Shown one piece after another: positions 16,185 to 24,992 of a stretch of 64,000 nt of DNA. This DNA comes from Thalassovita mediterranea (lineage in GTDB: Bacteria > Pseudomonadota > Alphaproteobacteria > Caulobacterales > Hyphomonadaceae). The first letter of the stretch is position 1, and every line of letters begins with the position of its first letter. Below the pieces are notes generated by a model. That model was not told the origin of the DNA. It worked only from the letters and a program-made list of their open reading frames with translations, and searched no databases. The stretch is from assembly GCA_019448215.1 (NCBI GenBank), contig CP080408.1:1550001-1614000 (forward strand). The letters are read 5' to 3'. The position numbers were made by a program, and so were the translations under genes.

Positions 16185-17246
16185 ATGTCAGTTGTCAAAG
16201 AAAATGACCGTAACGGGGATGTGGGCGAAGCAGTGGCGTCGCCGTCCCGCGACTACGAGTCCGAGATTGCGGCACTGAAAAGTGACCGCAACCGCTGGAA
16301 GAGCGAGGCTCAACAGCTTGCCGAGCAATTCCAGAACATGCCCACGATCGATCGTACGTACCTTATGACGAAGGGAACGATGCGCCAGCGGCAGACCTAT
16401 CACATGCTCGCGCGCGAGGTTAAGGCGGCTGAGATCCAGCGACGCCGTGAACTGGGCCAGAAATACCTGGCCGAACAGAAGCTGGACCCGGAGACGGCGA
16501 AGCTGGTCGTGCTGCAGAAGGATGGCTTTGCCTCTCTCGACCTCAGCCATCACCCACTGGTTCAAGACGCCGTCAAGGAATGCCTTGATACTTACCAGGA
16601 GGCGATCGATTCCGGCAAAGAGCTTCTGTCCAAGGACAGCCTGGAATTTGTCGGGGATGCCGGTTGGCCATTCATCGCGAGCGGCGGTGTCTACAAGCTG
16701 GCGACAAGCCCGCTGCTTCTGGCGCCTGTCATCCGCTATTTCGGCATGATGCCGATCATGACGGGCTTTGGCCTGCTGTCAGCGCGCAATGAAGAGTTCT
16801 ATCCGCATTCGTCCCAGCGCCTGCACTTCGATCCGGAAGACCGCACGCAGCTGAAGGTTTTCTTCTACATCACGGATGTGGACGAGAAGTCCGGTCCGTT
16901 CATGGCCGTTCCGGCCGAGGACAGCGCCGTCCTCTACAATGACCCGGATTTCAGACTGGCCCGTCAGGATGACAGCGCCGTTCGGGAAGGATCTATCCGC
17001 ACCTTTACCGGCCCGGCTGGTACGGCGATTTTCTGTGATACGTGCCGCTGCCTGCATGCAGGTGCACGGCCTGGTGACAAGAAGCGTCTTATGCTGAGCA
17101 TCGAGTACAATATGCCAACGCATCTCGCCTCCAAGCTTTGGGACGGCGACCCGGTGCCTGAGCGTCGCTGCCGGACGCTGAAGGTCAGGGACTATAATCT
17201 GAACGAGTACACCGAAGCCTTGTTGGCGCACCCCAAGCCCGTGTAG
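16185..17246 (+). CDS. Phytanoyl-CoA dioxygenase (PhyH)-like Fe(II)/2-oxoglutarate oxygenase, copy 1
   Basis: 353 residues. A charged N-terminal coiled coil (about 22-50) precedes a double-stranded beta-helix oxygenase. Iron-binding candidates are His214 and Asp216 (RLHFDPED) and His291 (CRCLHAGA), with Arg301 placed to bind 2-oxoglutarate. SGPFMAVP (about 236-243) and GPAGTAIFCDT (about 276-286) are the loop phrases expected in PhyH proteins. Such enzymes hydroxylate small molecules or lipids; some act in secondary metabolism and sugar pathways. A close paralogue follows 56 bases downstream. The substrate is unknown; the context suggests a glycan or its lipid carrier. Confidence 0.8.
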   Translation: MSVVKENDRNGDVGEAVASPSRDYESEIAALKSDRNRWKSEAQQLAEQFQNMPTIDRTYLMTKGTMRQRQTYHMLAREVKAAEIQRRRELGQKYLAEQKLDPETAKLVVLQKDGFASLDLSHHPLVQDAVKECLDTYQEAIDSGKELLSKDSLEFVGDAGWPFIASGGVYKLATSPLLLAPVIRYFGMMPIMTGFGLLSARNEEFYPHSSQRLHFDPEDRTQLKVFFYITDVDEKSGPFMAVPAEDSAVLYNDPDFRLARQDDSAVREGSIRTFTGPAGTAIFCDTCRCLHAGARPGDKKRLMLSIEYNMPTHLASKLWDGDPVPERRCRTLKVRDYNLNEYTEALLAHPKPV

Positions 17247-17302
17247 AGCTCGCTGAACCATCGGTTCGAACGCACTGACACAATAGGGAAGCGGGTAAGC
17301 TC

Positions 17303-18307
17303 ATGCCTGAGACAATGCAGGACGTGAACGTCGACAAAATCGTCGGCGAGCGTGACTTCTGGCGAAACAAGGCCGAGCAGTTCATGGCGGTCTCGCGCTC
17401 TGCAGCCGTGTTCGAGCGCGATTTCGTGATCAGGCAAGGCAGCATGAAGCAGCGCAAGCAATATCATGAGCTTGCCCGCTTTATCAAAAGCGAGGAGATC
17501 GCGCGCCGCGAAGAACTGGGGTGCCGCTATTTGGCTGAACAGTCGCTCGCGCCTGAGACGTCGGCGTTCGAAATACCGAAAGATATCGCGCACGCGTCCA
17601 TCAATCTCAGCCACGACCCGCTGGTGCAGGGGGCCATCGCAGAGGGGCTGAAGTCCTATGAGGATGCGGTCGCGTCCGGCCGGGAGTTCCTGTCAAAGGA
17701 CAGCCTTCAATTCCTTGGGTCGGCGGGCAAGCCATTCGGCGCCGACAGCGCAATCTTCAAACTGGCGACCAGCCCGCTCCTGCTCGCGCCGGTTATCCGC
17801 TATTTCGGCATGTTCCCGATCATGACCGGTTTCGGTGTGACGCTGGCAAAGAATGAGGAGTTTCATCGCAAATCCTCGCAACGTCTCCACTTCGACCCGG
17901 AAGACCGCGCCCAGCTGAAGGTGTTCCTCTACATCACCGATGTCGATGCCAATTCCGGCCCGTTCATGGCGGCCGCGGCAAAGGATTGCGAGTTCCTGTT
18001 CGAGCGCCCCGACTTCGTTCTCGACCGGCAGGAAGACAGCGTTCTGCCTGAGGGCGCTCTGCACGAATATCACGGGCCCGCCGGCACGATCATCTTCACC
18101 GATACGTGCCGGTGCCTGCATGGCGGCGGGCGTCCCGGCAATCGTGAGCGCCTGATGCTGAGCATGGAATACAATATGCCAACCTATCTTGGCTCAAAGC
18201 TCTGGGAAGGCGACCCGGAACCCGAACGCTGCCGGACGGAGAATATCAGGGTTGAGAACCCTGATGAGTTCATGAAAGCCCTGCTCGCGCACCCGGCGGC
18301 TGGCTAG
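17303..18307 (+). CDS. PhyH-like Fe(II)/2-oxoglutarate oxygenase, copy 2
   Basis: 334 residues, colinear with the preceding protein and sharing long identical stretches (FKLATSPLLLAPVIRYFGM, SQRLHFDPEDR). All candidate active-site residues are kept: His196, Asp198, His273 and Arg283. The N-terminal coiled segment is shorter than in copy 1 and begins with RDFWRNKAEQF. Differences cluster in the N-terminal third and in the segment between Asp198 and His273, which lines the substrate pocket in related enzymes. This suggests an old duplication with different substrates or sequential hydroxylations. AGGGA precedes the ATG. The pair and the downstream sulfotransferase appear to form one operon. Confidence 0.8.
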   Translation: MPETMQDVNVDKIVGERDFWRNKAEQFMAVSRSAAVFERDFVIRQGSMKQRKQYHELARFIKSEEIARREELGCRYLAEQSLAPETSAFEIPKDIAHASINLSHDPLVQGAIAEGLKSYEDAVASGREFLSKDSLQFLGSAGKPFGADSAIFKLATSPLLLAPVIRYFGMFPIMTGFGVTLAKNEEFHRKSSQRLHFDPEDRAQLKVFLYITDVDANSGPFMAAAAKDCEFLFERPDFVLDRQEDSVLPEGALHEYHGPAGTIIFTDTCRCLHGGGRPGNRERLMLSMEYNMPTYLGSKLWEGDPEPERCRTENIRVENPDEFMKALLAHPAAG

Positions 18308-18347
18308 TCCCGGTTTCCCTGTCTAAGAGACTGCTTGCGGTGCTTCT

Positions 18348-18363
18348 GAGCGAGCGCTCTTTT
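18348..18363 (+). terminator. Weak hairpin with T tract after the second oxygenase gene
   Basis: GAGCGAGCGCTC can fold with a 4-bp stem and 4-base loop and is followed by TTTT. The stem is short, so it may only attenuate transcription into the sulfotransferase gene, which starts 28 bases later. Confidence 0.25.
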
Positions 18364-18390
18364 ATCCCGGTGTCATGATTTAGGGGTCTG

Positions 18391-19530
18391 ATGCTCGTAC
18401 ACTTTCACATACCGAAGACGGCGGGCACCAGCACAAAGCGCGTCATCGAGAGCTGGTATCAGCTCTGCCGGGTTGAGCAACTTCCGGACGTGGAGCAGCT
18501 TCGGGGCCGCTCGGACAGGGACATATGCGTTTCGAGCCATTTCTCATCGGCCATCTTCGGTGAGGACGGCGCGCTGACGGATGCGCTGCCTGAGATGGTG
18601 GGCAATCCGGACTATAAGGTCTTTACCCTCCTGCGTGATCCCTTGGATCAGCTCGTCTCGTCCTATTACCATTTCCGCAGCAAGAGCGATAAGAACATCC
18701 CGTCGGATATCGTTTCATTCGCGGAGTTTCCGAGCCGCTTTCTCTACAGAAATTCGATGTCCGCCTATGATGAGAAGGCGCGGGACGATGTGATCGGCTC
18801 GTTCTATTTCATTGGAGATACATCAGACATTGATGGCTCGATGAAGTATCTGGCAGAGCTTCTGGGCAAGCCTCCGGTCAATGTGCCGAAGGAGAATGTC
18901 GGAGATCGCGACGAGCTCATCCTGCAGCTCACATCAAGGCAGCGCTCACGCATCGAACGCGCCCTTGCGCCGGAATACGAGCTGTTCGAAACGGTGCGCG
19001 ATATGCTGCGGGAGCGCAGCTTCACCGGGAGCGCTGAGACGCGCGCGGACCAGTTCGAGTTTACAAGGAAACTGGAACGGCGAATTCGAGCGCCGCAGCT
19101 TCCCGGCTTGGACGGCGCTGAAGAGGCTGATCTGCAGTCAGATATCCGCGAGCGCGAAGAAAACTATAATCAGATCATCTCATCGAAATCGGCGCGCATT
19201 GAAGAACTTGAGGTGCGCGAAGCGAGCCTCAGCGATCAGCTTAGTGATGAGCGAGACCGCAGGAATGCGGCGGAGACAGAAGCCCGGGCGATCAAGCGCC
19301 TGCTCGAGAAAGAGCAGCAGCTGAGAGCTGAGCAATACGCGCTTCTGGAAGAAACCATGCTGGAAGTGAAAGTCTGGCAGCGCAGATTGAATGAGCGCGG
19401 GAGCGTCCGCGCGATCATCGCCGCAAAGATCAAGCGGGTGCTACGTGAATTCTGGGCATGGTCCAAGGCAGGCCATGTCGTGGCGCACATCCGGAATATC
19501 GCAAACGGCGTCGCGAAGCGCTTTCGCTAG
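18391..19530 (+). CDS. Sulfotransferase-like protein with C-terminal coiled coil
   Basis: 379 residues; GGGG precedes the ATG. The N-terminus shows the PAPS 5'-phosphosulfate loop HIPKTAGTS (6-14) and the 3'-phosphate motif LRDPLDQLVSSYYHFR (81-96, with Arg82 and Ser90), typical of sulfotransferase family 2 and heparan-type enzymes. The catalytic domain runs to about 225; residues about 245-330 form a Glu/Arg-rich coiled coil and the last 50 residues are strongly basic, as if for membrane or scaffold attachment. It is likely to sulfate a surface glycan using PAPS. A second protein with the same start motif is encoded at 21666-22820. The acceptor is unknown. Confidence 0.8.
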   Translation: MLVHFHIPKTAGTSTKRVIESWYQLCRVEQLPDVEQLRGRSDRDICVSSHFSSAIFGEDGALTDALPEMVGNPDYKVFTLLRDPLDQLVSSYYHFRSKSDKNIPSDIVSFAEFPSRFLYRNSMSAYDEKARDDVIGSFYFIGDTSDIDGSMKYLAELLGKPPVNVPKENVGDRDELILQLTSRQRSRIERALAPEYELFETVRDMLRERSFTGSAETRADQFEFTRKLERRIRAPQLPGLDGAEEADLQSDIREREENYNQIISSKSARIEELEVREASLSDQLSDERDRRNAAETEARAIKRLLEKEQQLRAEQYALLEETMLEVKVWQRRLNERGSVRAIIAAKIKRVLREFWAWSKAGHVVAHIRNIANGVAKRFR

Positions 19531-19546
19531 CAGGCTGAGACTGGCC

Positions 19547-20485
19547 TCAGTCCTCGCTCACATTGTCGAGATACCACTGATAGGTCGACGCAATGCCATC
19601 GCGAAGGCTGATCGACGGCTCCCAGCCCATTTCACGCAGGCGCGCCGCTGACATCAGCTTGCGCGGCGTACCGTCCGGCTTGGTCTCATCCTTGACGATC
19701 TTGCCGTCGAAGCCGACCACGTCTGCGACCATTTCCATGAGTTCGAGAATGGTGACGTCCGTACCGGAGCCGACATTCACATGCTCATAGCCGGAATAGT
19801 TCTTAAGCAGGAAGACGAGCGCATCGGCGCAGTCATCGCAGTGGAGGAATTCGCGGCGCGGCGTGCCGGTGCCCCAGATCTCGATCTCGCTTGCGCCTGC
19901 TTTCTTGGCCTCATGCGCCTTGCGGATGAGGGCGGGCAGGACGTGGCTGGATTTCAGGTCGAAATTGTCGCCGGGACCGTAGAGATTGGTCGGCATGGCG
20001 GAGACATAGTCGCGGCCATACTGCTTGCGATAGGCCTGTGCGAGCTTGATGCCTGCGATCTTGGCGATCGCATACCATTCATTGGTCGGCTCAAGCGGGC
20101 CGGTCAGCAGGCTTTCCTCGACGATCGGCTGGTCGGCGAACTTTGGATAGATGCAGCTGGAGCCAAGGAAGAGGATGCGGTCGACATCGCTCTTGTGGGC
20201 GGCATTGATGATGTTCGCCTCGATCATGAGGTTGTCGTAGAGAAAGTCCGCCGGATAGGTGTCGTTGGCGAGGATGCCGCCGACCTTGGCGGCTGCAACG
20301 ACGATGGCGTCCGGCTTCATGTCGGCCAGAAGCTTTTCGGTTTCATCCTGGCGGATGAGATTGGCCCTGTCGCGGCCGGCGATGATCACCTCGCAGTTTT
20401 CCTGCTCCAGACGGCGCACGGTTGCGGCGCCGACCATCCCGCGATGGCCGGCAACCCACACCCGTTTTCCAGCGAGGTCATACAT
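19547..20485 (-). CDS. fcl: GDP-L-fucose synthase
   Basis: 312 residues, the usual length. It epimerises and reduces GDP-4-keto-6-deoxy-mannose to GDP-L-fucose with NADPH. GHRGMVGAA at 13-21 is the cofactor loop; GSSCIYPK (108-115) and Tyr138/Lys142 (YAIAK) carry the catalytic residues; NLYGPGDNF follows. Its ATG lies two bases before the stop of gmd on the same strand, so the two are co-transcribed. The C-terminal GWEPSISLRDGIASTYQWY is also typical of the family. With manC at 26541 and gmd this supplies GDP-L-fucose for the polysaccharide locus. Confidence 0.95.
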   Translation of the reverse strand: MYDLAGKRVWVAGHRGMVGAATVRRLEQENCEVIIAGRDRANLIRQDETEKLLADMKPDAIVVAAAKVGGILANDTYPADFLYDNLMIEANIINAAHKSDVDRILFLGSSCIYPKFADQPIVEESLLTGPLEPTNEWYAIAKIAGIKLAQAYRKQYGRDYVSAMPTNLYGPGDNFDLKSSHVLPALIRKAHEAKKAGASEIEIWGTGTPRREFLHCDDCADALVFLLKNYSGYEHVNVGSGTDVTILELMEMVADVVGFDGKIVKDETKPDGTPRKLMSAARLREMGWEPSISLRDGIASTYQWYLDNVSED

Positions 20486-20487
20486 GA

Positions 20488-21558
20488 TCAGGCGTCCTTC
20501 CAGACCGGGTCGCGCTGCATGACTTTGAGGTCGGACTGGACCATCTCACGGGCAAGATCGCGCGGTGAGGTCTCGTGGCTCCAGCCGAGCTGCTTCTTCG
20601 CCTTGGCCGGATCGCCGAGCAGAAGCTCAACCTCGGTCGGGCGGAAGTAGCGTGGGTCGACCTCAACGAGGCATTTGCCGGTCTCGGAGCAATAGCCCTT
20701 TTCGTCGACGCCCTTGCCCTTCCATTCGAGCTTGATGCCAACATCTTCGAAGGCCCACTCGACGAACTGGCGCACATGGGTCGTCTCACCGGTGGCGAGG
20801 ACATAGTCGTCCGCCTTGTCCTGCTGCAGCATGAGCCACATGCCGCGGACGTACTCACGGGCATGGCCCCAGTCGCGCTGGGCGTCGAGGTTACCGAGAT
20901 AGAGCTTTTCCTGACGGCCAAGCTTGATGGCGGCAGCGGCGCGCGTGATCTTGCGGGTCACGAAGGTTTCACCGCGCAGCGGGCTCTCATGGTTGAAGAG
21001 GATGCCGTTGGAGGCGTGCATGCCATAGGCTTCGCGGTAGTTCACCACGATCCAGTAAGCATAGAGCTTGGCGGCAGCGTAGGGGCTGCGCGGGTAGAAG
21101 GGGGTGGTTTCCTTCTGTGGCACTTCCTGAACGAGGCCGTAAAGCTCCGAGGTGGACGCCTGATAGAAACGGGTCTTGTCTTCCATGCCGAGGATACGGA
21201 TCGCCTCGAGCAGGCGAAGCGCGCCCACGGCGTCGGCGTTCGCGGTGTACTCAGGCGTCTCGAACGAGACCTGGACGTGGCTCTGTGCGGCGAGGTTGTA
21301 AATCTCGTCTGGCTGGGACTCCTGGACGATCCGGATGAGGTTCGTCGAATCGGTCATGTCGCCATAGTGGAGGATCAGGCGCGGGTCATCGACATGCGGG
21401 TCCTGATAGAGATGCTCGATACGCCCAGTATTGAACGAGGAAGACCGGCGCTTCACGCCATGGACCGTATAGCCCTTCTCCAGAAGGAGTTCGACCAGAT
21501 ACGCCCCATCCTGTCCCGTCACGCCAGTGACCAGCGCTGTCTTGTTTTTCGATGTCAT
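20488..21558 (-). CDS. gmd: GDP-mannose 4,6-dehydratase
   Basis: 356 residues. It converts GDP-D-mannose to GDP-4-keto-6-deoxy-D-mannose. [16 protein letters not shown] (about 10-25) is the NADP-binding loop; [44 protein letters not shown] (about 130-139, Ser/Thr of the triad) and [10 protein letters not shown] (catalytic Tyr/Lys) are all present, as is [19 protein letters not shown]. The family assignment is unambiguous. A short gap separates it from the sulfotransferase-like gene upstream. No strong ribosome site is visible. Confidence 0.96.
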   Translation of the reverse strand: MTSKNKTALVTGVTGQDGAYLVELLLEKGYTVHGVKRRSSSFNTGRIEHLYQDPHVDDPRLILHYGDMTDSTNLIRIVQESQPDEIYNLAAQSHVQVSFETPEYTANADAVGALRLLEAIRILGMEDKTRFYQASTSELYGLVQEVPQKETTPFYPRSPYAAAKLYAYWIVVNYREAYGMHASNGILFNHESPLRGETFVTRKITRAAAAIKLGRQEKLYLGNLDAQRDWGHAREYVRGMWLMLQQDKADDYVLATGETTHVRQFVEWAFEDVGIKLEWKGKGVDEKGYCSETGKCLVEVDPRYFRPTEVELLLGDPAKAKKQLGWSHETSPRDLAREMVQSDLKVMQRDPVWKDA

Positions 21559-21665
21559 TGAAACAGTCCCGTAACTAAACTTTTGGGCACAGAATGTGCG
21601 CCGCCCCGAAGTCCATTAGCGAAGGGCTGGCAACTGCTCAACCGCTTCACCCACAAAGTGCTTAT

Positions 21666-22820
21666 TTATTGAGGTCTGGCGCTCTTTTGCCACTCAAGAA
21701 GGGGCCTGATTGGTCCCGGAAAAGGCGACTGCCAGTCGCCCGCGGCCGACATGCTGTCCGGTGCCGGAGGAGCGATCTCAGCTGTGACCAGCGATTCGCT
21801 GACATCCCAGCGCTGGACGGGGTCGGGGTCGCAAAGCGACGCCTCGAATTCATAGCGGCTGATATTCAGGAGATTGGGAGGGATCGATGCCGATACGCTA
21901 TGCACACCGTTTGTAAATCTGTCGGATCCATCGTCAGGCGTGTAGGCAATCGTGAAGATCGTCTGCTCATTCCATAGCACCCGAAAAGCAGGCTGAACGC
22001 GTTGGGAAGCGTCATGCACAGTAAACTTGAGATGAAGAAATAGCGGCTCGTCGCAAGCGAACGGCCCATTTATATTCGTCTCACCGCCCGAGAGGTAGAA
22101 TTCGTTGATGGACGCTACGGGCGTTTCGTTCTTACCGATCGATCTTTGCGGATTGGTAGTCTGGCGTGAGATATCGAGAAACTGGTCGGCGCCTTTCCAG
22201 TGGAGAGGTGCCTGGCCTGAGATCGATGCTCGCACGCGCTCGTAGATTTTTCTGTCTAGTGCGAACTTTTTTGTCAGCATCTCGATATCTGTATCTGACA
22301 GGGTCGCGATCTGTTCATCGCGGATGCCAATCCGCTCCTTCGGGACCTCAACTACTGGCTTGCCGACCCGGTTTGCCAGAATGGCGATACTTGTCTGGAT
22401 ACTCTCGGTCAGTCCGACAAAGAAGAAGTTCGACAGTCTCGCCTCGATCTCTTCCTCGCGCTTGATCTGGAGAGCCCTGGACAGGCTAAATTCGAAGGGG
22501 CGCTGGGCATATTGTGCCAGGCTCAGCGTTAAATTGCTGTGGCGCATCTGGTGGTAATAGTAGGAAACGAAGTGCTCGACGGGGTCTCTTACGAAGGTAA
22601 GGACCTTGAGCTCCGGATTCCCAGCCAGACCTGGTTCTCTCTTGAGCAATGACGCGCTCGTGCCGACCAACCTGCCGCCGTAGTGGCCAGTCGTGCACTC
22701 CGGTTCACGAAACGGACCAAACTGCTTGGCAGAATCTCTCTGCAGCTTGAACCATTTTTCAAGAACGCGCTTCACGCTCGTCCCGGCGGTCTTCGGGATG
22801 TGATAGAAAACGTATGCCAA
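21666..22820 (-). CDS. Sulfotransferase-like enzyme fused to a Wzt_C-like glycan-binding domain
   Basis: 384 residues if started at the TTG at 22820 (AAGG 5 bases upstream); the open frame runs to 22934 but the family start motif begins right after this TTG. PAPS loop HIPKTAGTS is at 7-15 and VRDPVEHFVSYYYH is the 3'-phosphate motif. The catalytic part ends near 245. The C-terminal 125 residues resemble the Wzt_C domain of the transporter ATPase at 242-1597: VQPAF versus VEPAL, IPPNLLN versus IPANLLN, and FPGPIRPLLEW versus FPGGLRPRLDW. This suggests binding to the exported glycan. I know of no described enzyme with this architecture, but cannot search. Confidence 0.78.
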   Translation of the reverse strand: MAYVFYHIPKTAGTSVKRVLEKWFKLQRDSAKQFGPFREPECTTGHYGGRLVGTSASLLKREPGLAGNPELKVLTFVRDPVEHFVSYYYHQMRHSNLTLSLAQYAQRPFEFSLSRALQIKREEEIEARLSNFFFVGLTESIQTSIAILANRVGKPVVEVPKERIGIRDEQIATLSDTDIEMLTKKFALDRKIYERVRASISGQAPLHWKGADQFLDISRQTTNPQRSIGKNETPVASINEFYLSGGETNINGPFACDEPLFLHLKFTVHDASQRVQPAFRVLWNEQTIFTIAYTPDDGSDRFTNGVHSVSASIPPNLLNISRYEFEASLCDPDPVQRWDVSESLVTAEIAPPAPDSMSAAGDWQSPFPGPIRPLLEWQKSARPQ

Positions 22821-22953
22821 TGTAACCTTGCTCCCCACATTCTGTTGGGCATTGAGAGACCGGCCAGTGGCGTGGACTCCTGAGCATTGGCTTATTGAGG
22901 CATGAGGCGCATGGCCAGTCCGTACAGCACCCACGGTCTGGCATCGTGCCCCT

Positions 22954-23970
22954 TTATCGGGTTTTCAGCGGCTTCCACCACCACTCATTCTCGATGAACC
23001 AGTCGATGGTACGGGCGAGGCCTTCCTCAAATGTGACCGAGGATTTCCAGGCGAGTTCGCTCTCGATCTTGCTGGCATCAATGGCGTAGCGAAGATCGTG
23101 GCCGGGGCGGTCCGTTACAAATTGGATAAGGTCGCGGCGCGGCTTGTCTGCGGGGCGGCGGGCATCGATGAGGTCGCAAATCGCCTCGACGACCTGCAGG
23201 TTCGTGCGTTCTGAATTGCTGCCGATATTGTAGGTTTCGCCCGGCGCGCCCTTCAGCGCCACGGTGGCGAGCGCATTGGCGTGATCTTCGACAAAGAGCC
23301 AGTCGCGGACATTCTCGCCTTTGCCGTAGACGGGTAGCGGCTTCATCGCGAGCGCGTTCAGGATCACAAGCGGGATCAGCTTTTCCGGGAAGTGGTAGGG
23401 CCCGTAATTGTTCGAACAGTTCGTCACGATGACTGGCAGGCCATAGGTGCGGCCCCAGGCGCGGGCGAGGTGATCGGATGAGGCTTTCGAAGCCGCATAG
23501 GGGGAGGACGGCTCGTAGCGGGAGTCTTCGGTAAAGATGCCGGAATCGAGCGGCAGGTCGCCGTAGACTTCATCGGTCGACACATGGACGAAGCGGAAGC
23601 TGTCGGACTTGTTCAGGTCTTCATCCCAATAGCGACGCGCCGCCTGCAGCATGGTGCTGGTGCCTACGATATTGGTCTGGATGAACTCACCCGGCCCTGT
23701 GATCGAGCGGTCGACATGGCTCTCGGCAGCGAGGTGAAGGACCGCATCGATCCTGTTCTCGACCAGAAGACGGTAGACGAGCGCCTCGTCGCAGATGTCG
23801 CCCTGAACGAAGCGGTAATTATCGAGGTCCTCGATTGGCTTCAGCGAGCTGAGGTTGGCAGCATAGGTCAGCTTGTCGAGATTGGTCACGTTGTGACCGA
23901 GGTCGCCAGCCAGGTGCCGGCAGACAGCTGAACCAATAAAGCCAGCGCCGCCCGTTACGAGAAAATTCAT
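22954..23970 (-). CDS. rfbB: dTDP-glucose 4,6-dehydratase
   Basis: 338 residues from the ATG at 23970; the open frame continues upstream but the family start ([14 protein letters not shown]) is here. It catalyses the second step of dTDP-L-rhamnose synthesis. NAD loop [11 protein letters not shown] is at 6-16; [12 protein letters not shown] (about 82-93), [13 protein letters not shown] and [11 protein letters not shown] (catalytic Tyr/Lys) are hallmarks, as is [19 protein letters not shown]. It is divergent from rfbA with a 146-base gap, unlike the usual co-directional rfbBDAC order. Length agrees with RmlB proteins. Confidence 0.96.
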   Translation of the reverse strand: MNFLVTGGAGFIGSAVCRHLAGDLGHNVTNLDKLTYAANLSSLKPIEDLDNYRFVQGDICDEALVYRLLVENRIDAVLHLAAESHVDRSITGPGEFIQTNIVGTSTMLQAARRYWDEDLNKSDSFRFVHVSTDEVYGDLPLDSGIFTEDSRYEPSSPYAASKASSDHLARAWGRTYGLPVIVTNCSNNYGPYHFPEKLIPLVILNALAMKPLPVYGKGENVRDWLFVEDHANALATVALKGAPGETYNIGSNSERTNLQVVEAICDLIDARRPADKPRRDLIQFVTDRPGHDLRYAIDASKIESELAWKSSVTFEEGLARTIDWFIENEWWWKPLKTR

Positions 23971-24116
23971 GTCGCGTCCGTGTGCAGTCCATCCTGATCG
24001 TGCGGGGCTGGCGCCGGTGTGGCCAGCTTGACGATGCTCAAGGCCGGATGTCATAGAACGCCCCTCAAGTCGAGGCCAGTACGGCCACAGATGATTGGTA
24101 GAGCAGGGGATTTGGT

Positions 24117-24989
24117 ATGAAGGGCATCGTTCTGGCCGGGGGAACCGGTTCACGCCTGTTCCCGATGACGATGGCAGCATCGAAACAGCTGCTGCCTGTG
24201 TTCGACAAGCCAATGGTCTTTTACCCGATCAGCGTCCTCATGCTTGCGGGTATCAAGGACATCATCATCATCACGACACCCCACGACCAACCTGCATTCG
24301 AGCGGCTGCTGGGTGATGGAAGCCGCTTTGGTGTGAACTTTACCTTCCGCGTCCAGCCTGAACCGAAAGGCATCGCGCAGGCCTTCACGATCGCCGAAGA
24401 CATCATCGACGGGGAGCCCTGCGCCCTCGTTCTGGGCGACAATATTTTCTATGGCGGCGGACTTGGCGGCCTTCTGCTCAAGGCGGCAGCGATCAGTGAC
24501 GGCGCAACCGTCTTCTCCTATCCGGTCAGCGACCCGGAACGCTATGGCGTTGTGGAGTTCGGCGCGGACGGGCGCGCGGTCTCCATCGAAGAAAAGCCGG
24601 AGCAGCCAAAGTCGAACCATGCGGTCACCGGCCTCTATTTCTACGACGCCAGCGTGTGCGAGCGGGCCAAGGCTCTCAAGCCATCGAAACGCGGCGAGCT
24701 CGAGATCACCGACCTCAACCGGACCTATATGGAAGAGGGCAAATTGTCGGTGCAGCCGCTTGGGCGCGGGTTTGCCTGGCTCGATACGGGTACGCCTGAC
24801 AGCCTGCTTGATGCGAGCCAGTTCGTGGCGGCCATCGAGAAGCGGCAGGGCATGAAGGTTTGCTGTCCTGAAGAGATCGCCCTGCACCGCGGCTTCATCA
24901 CGCGGGCTGAGTTGGAGAAGAATGCAGACTTCTACGGCAAGTCTGAGTACGCCGCGTATCTGCGCAAGTTGCTCACTCAGAAAGGCTAG
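24117..24989 (+). CDS. rfbA: Glucose-1-phosphate thymidylyltransferase
   Basis: 290 residues. It makes dTDP-glucose from dTTP and glucose-1-phosphate, the first step of the dTDP-rhamnose pathway. [13 protein letters not shown] (6-18) is the nucleotide-binding signature; [16 protein letters not shown] (about 22-37), LGDNIFYG (about 108-115), [21 protein letters not shown] (about 157-177) and [16 protein letters not shown] match RmlA. GTATG precedes the start, with a weak ribosome site. It is the only rightward gene of the four rfb genes and ends three bases before rfbD, which converges on it. Confidence 0.96.
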   Translation: MKGIVLAGGTGSRLFPMTMAASKQLLPVFDKPMVFYPISVLMLAGIKDIIIITTPHDQPAFERLLGDGSRFGVNFTFRVQPEPKGIAQAFTIAEDIIDGEPCALVLGDNIFYGGGLGGLLLKAAAISDGATVFSYPVSDPERYGVVEFGADGRAVSIEEKPEQPKSNHAVTGLYFYDASVCERAKALKPSKRGELEITDLNRTYMEEGKLSVQPLGRGFAWLDTGTPDSLLDASQFVAAIEKRQGMKVCCPEEIALHRGFITRAELEKNADFYGKSEYAAYLRKLLTQKG

Positions 24990-24992
24990 GCA

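Noticed and set aside
17247-17302. GGTTCGAAC resembling a tRNA T-loop between the PhyH genes
   Set aside because: Only 56 bases separate the genes and no acceptor stem or anticodon arm can be built.
19781-21561. Two long plus-strand open frames opposite fcl and gmd
   Set aside because: Both real genes have unmistakable SDR motifs on the minus strand; the plus-strand products have no recognisable domain.
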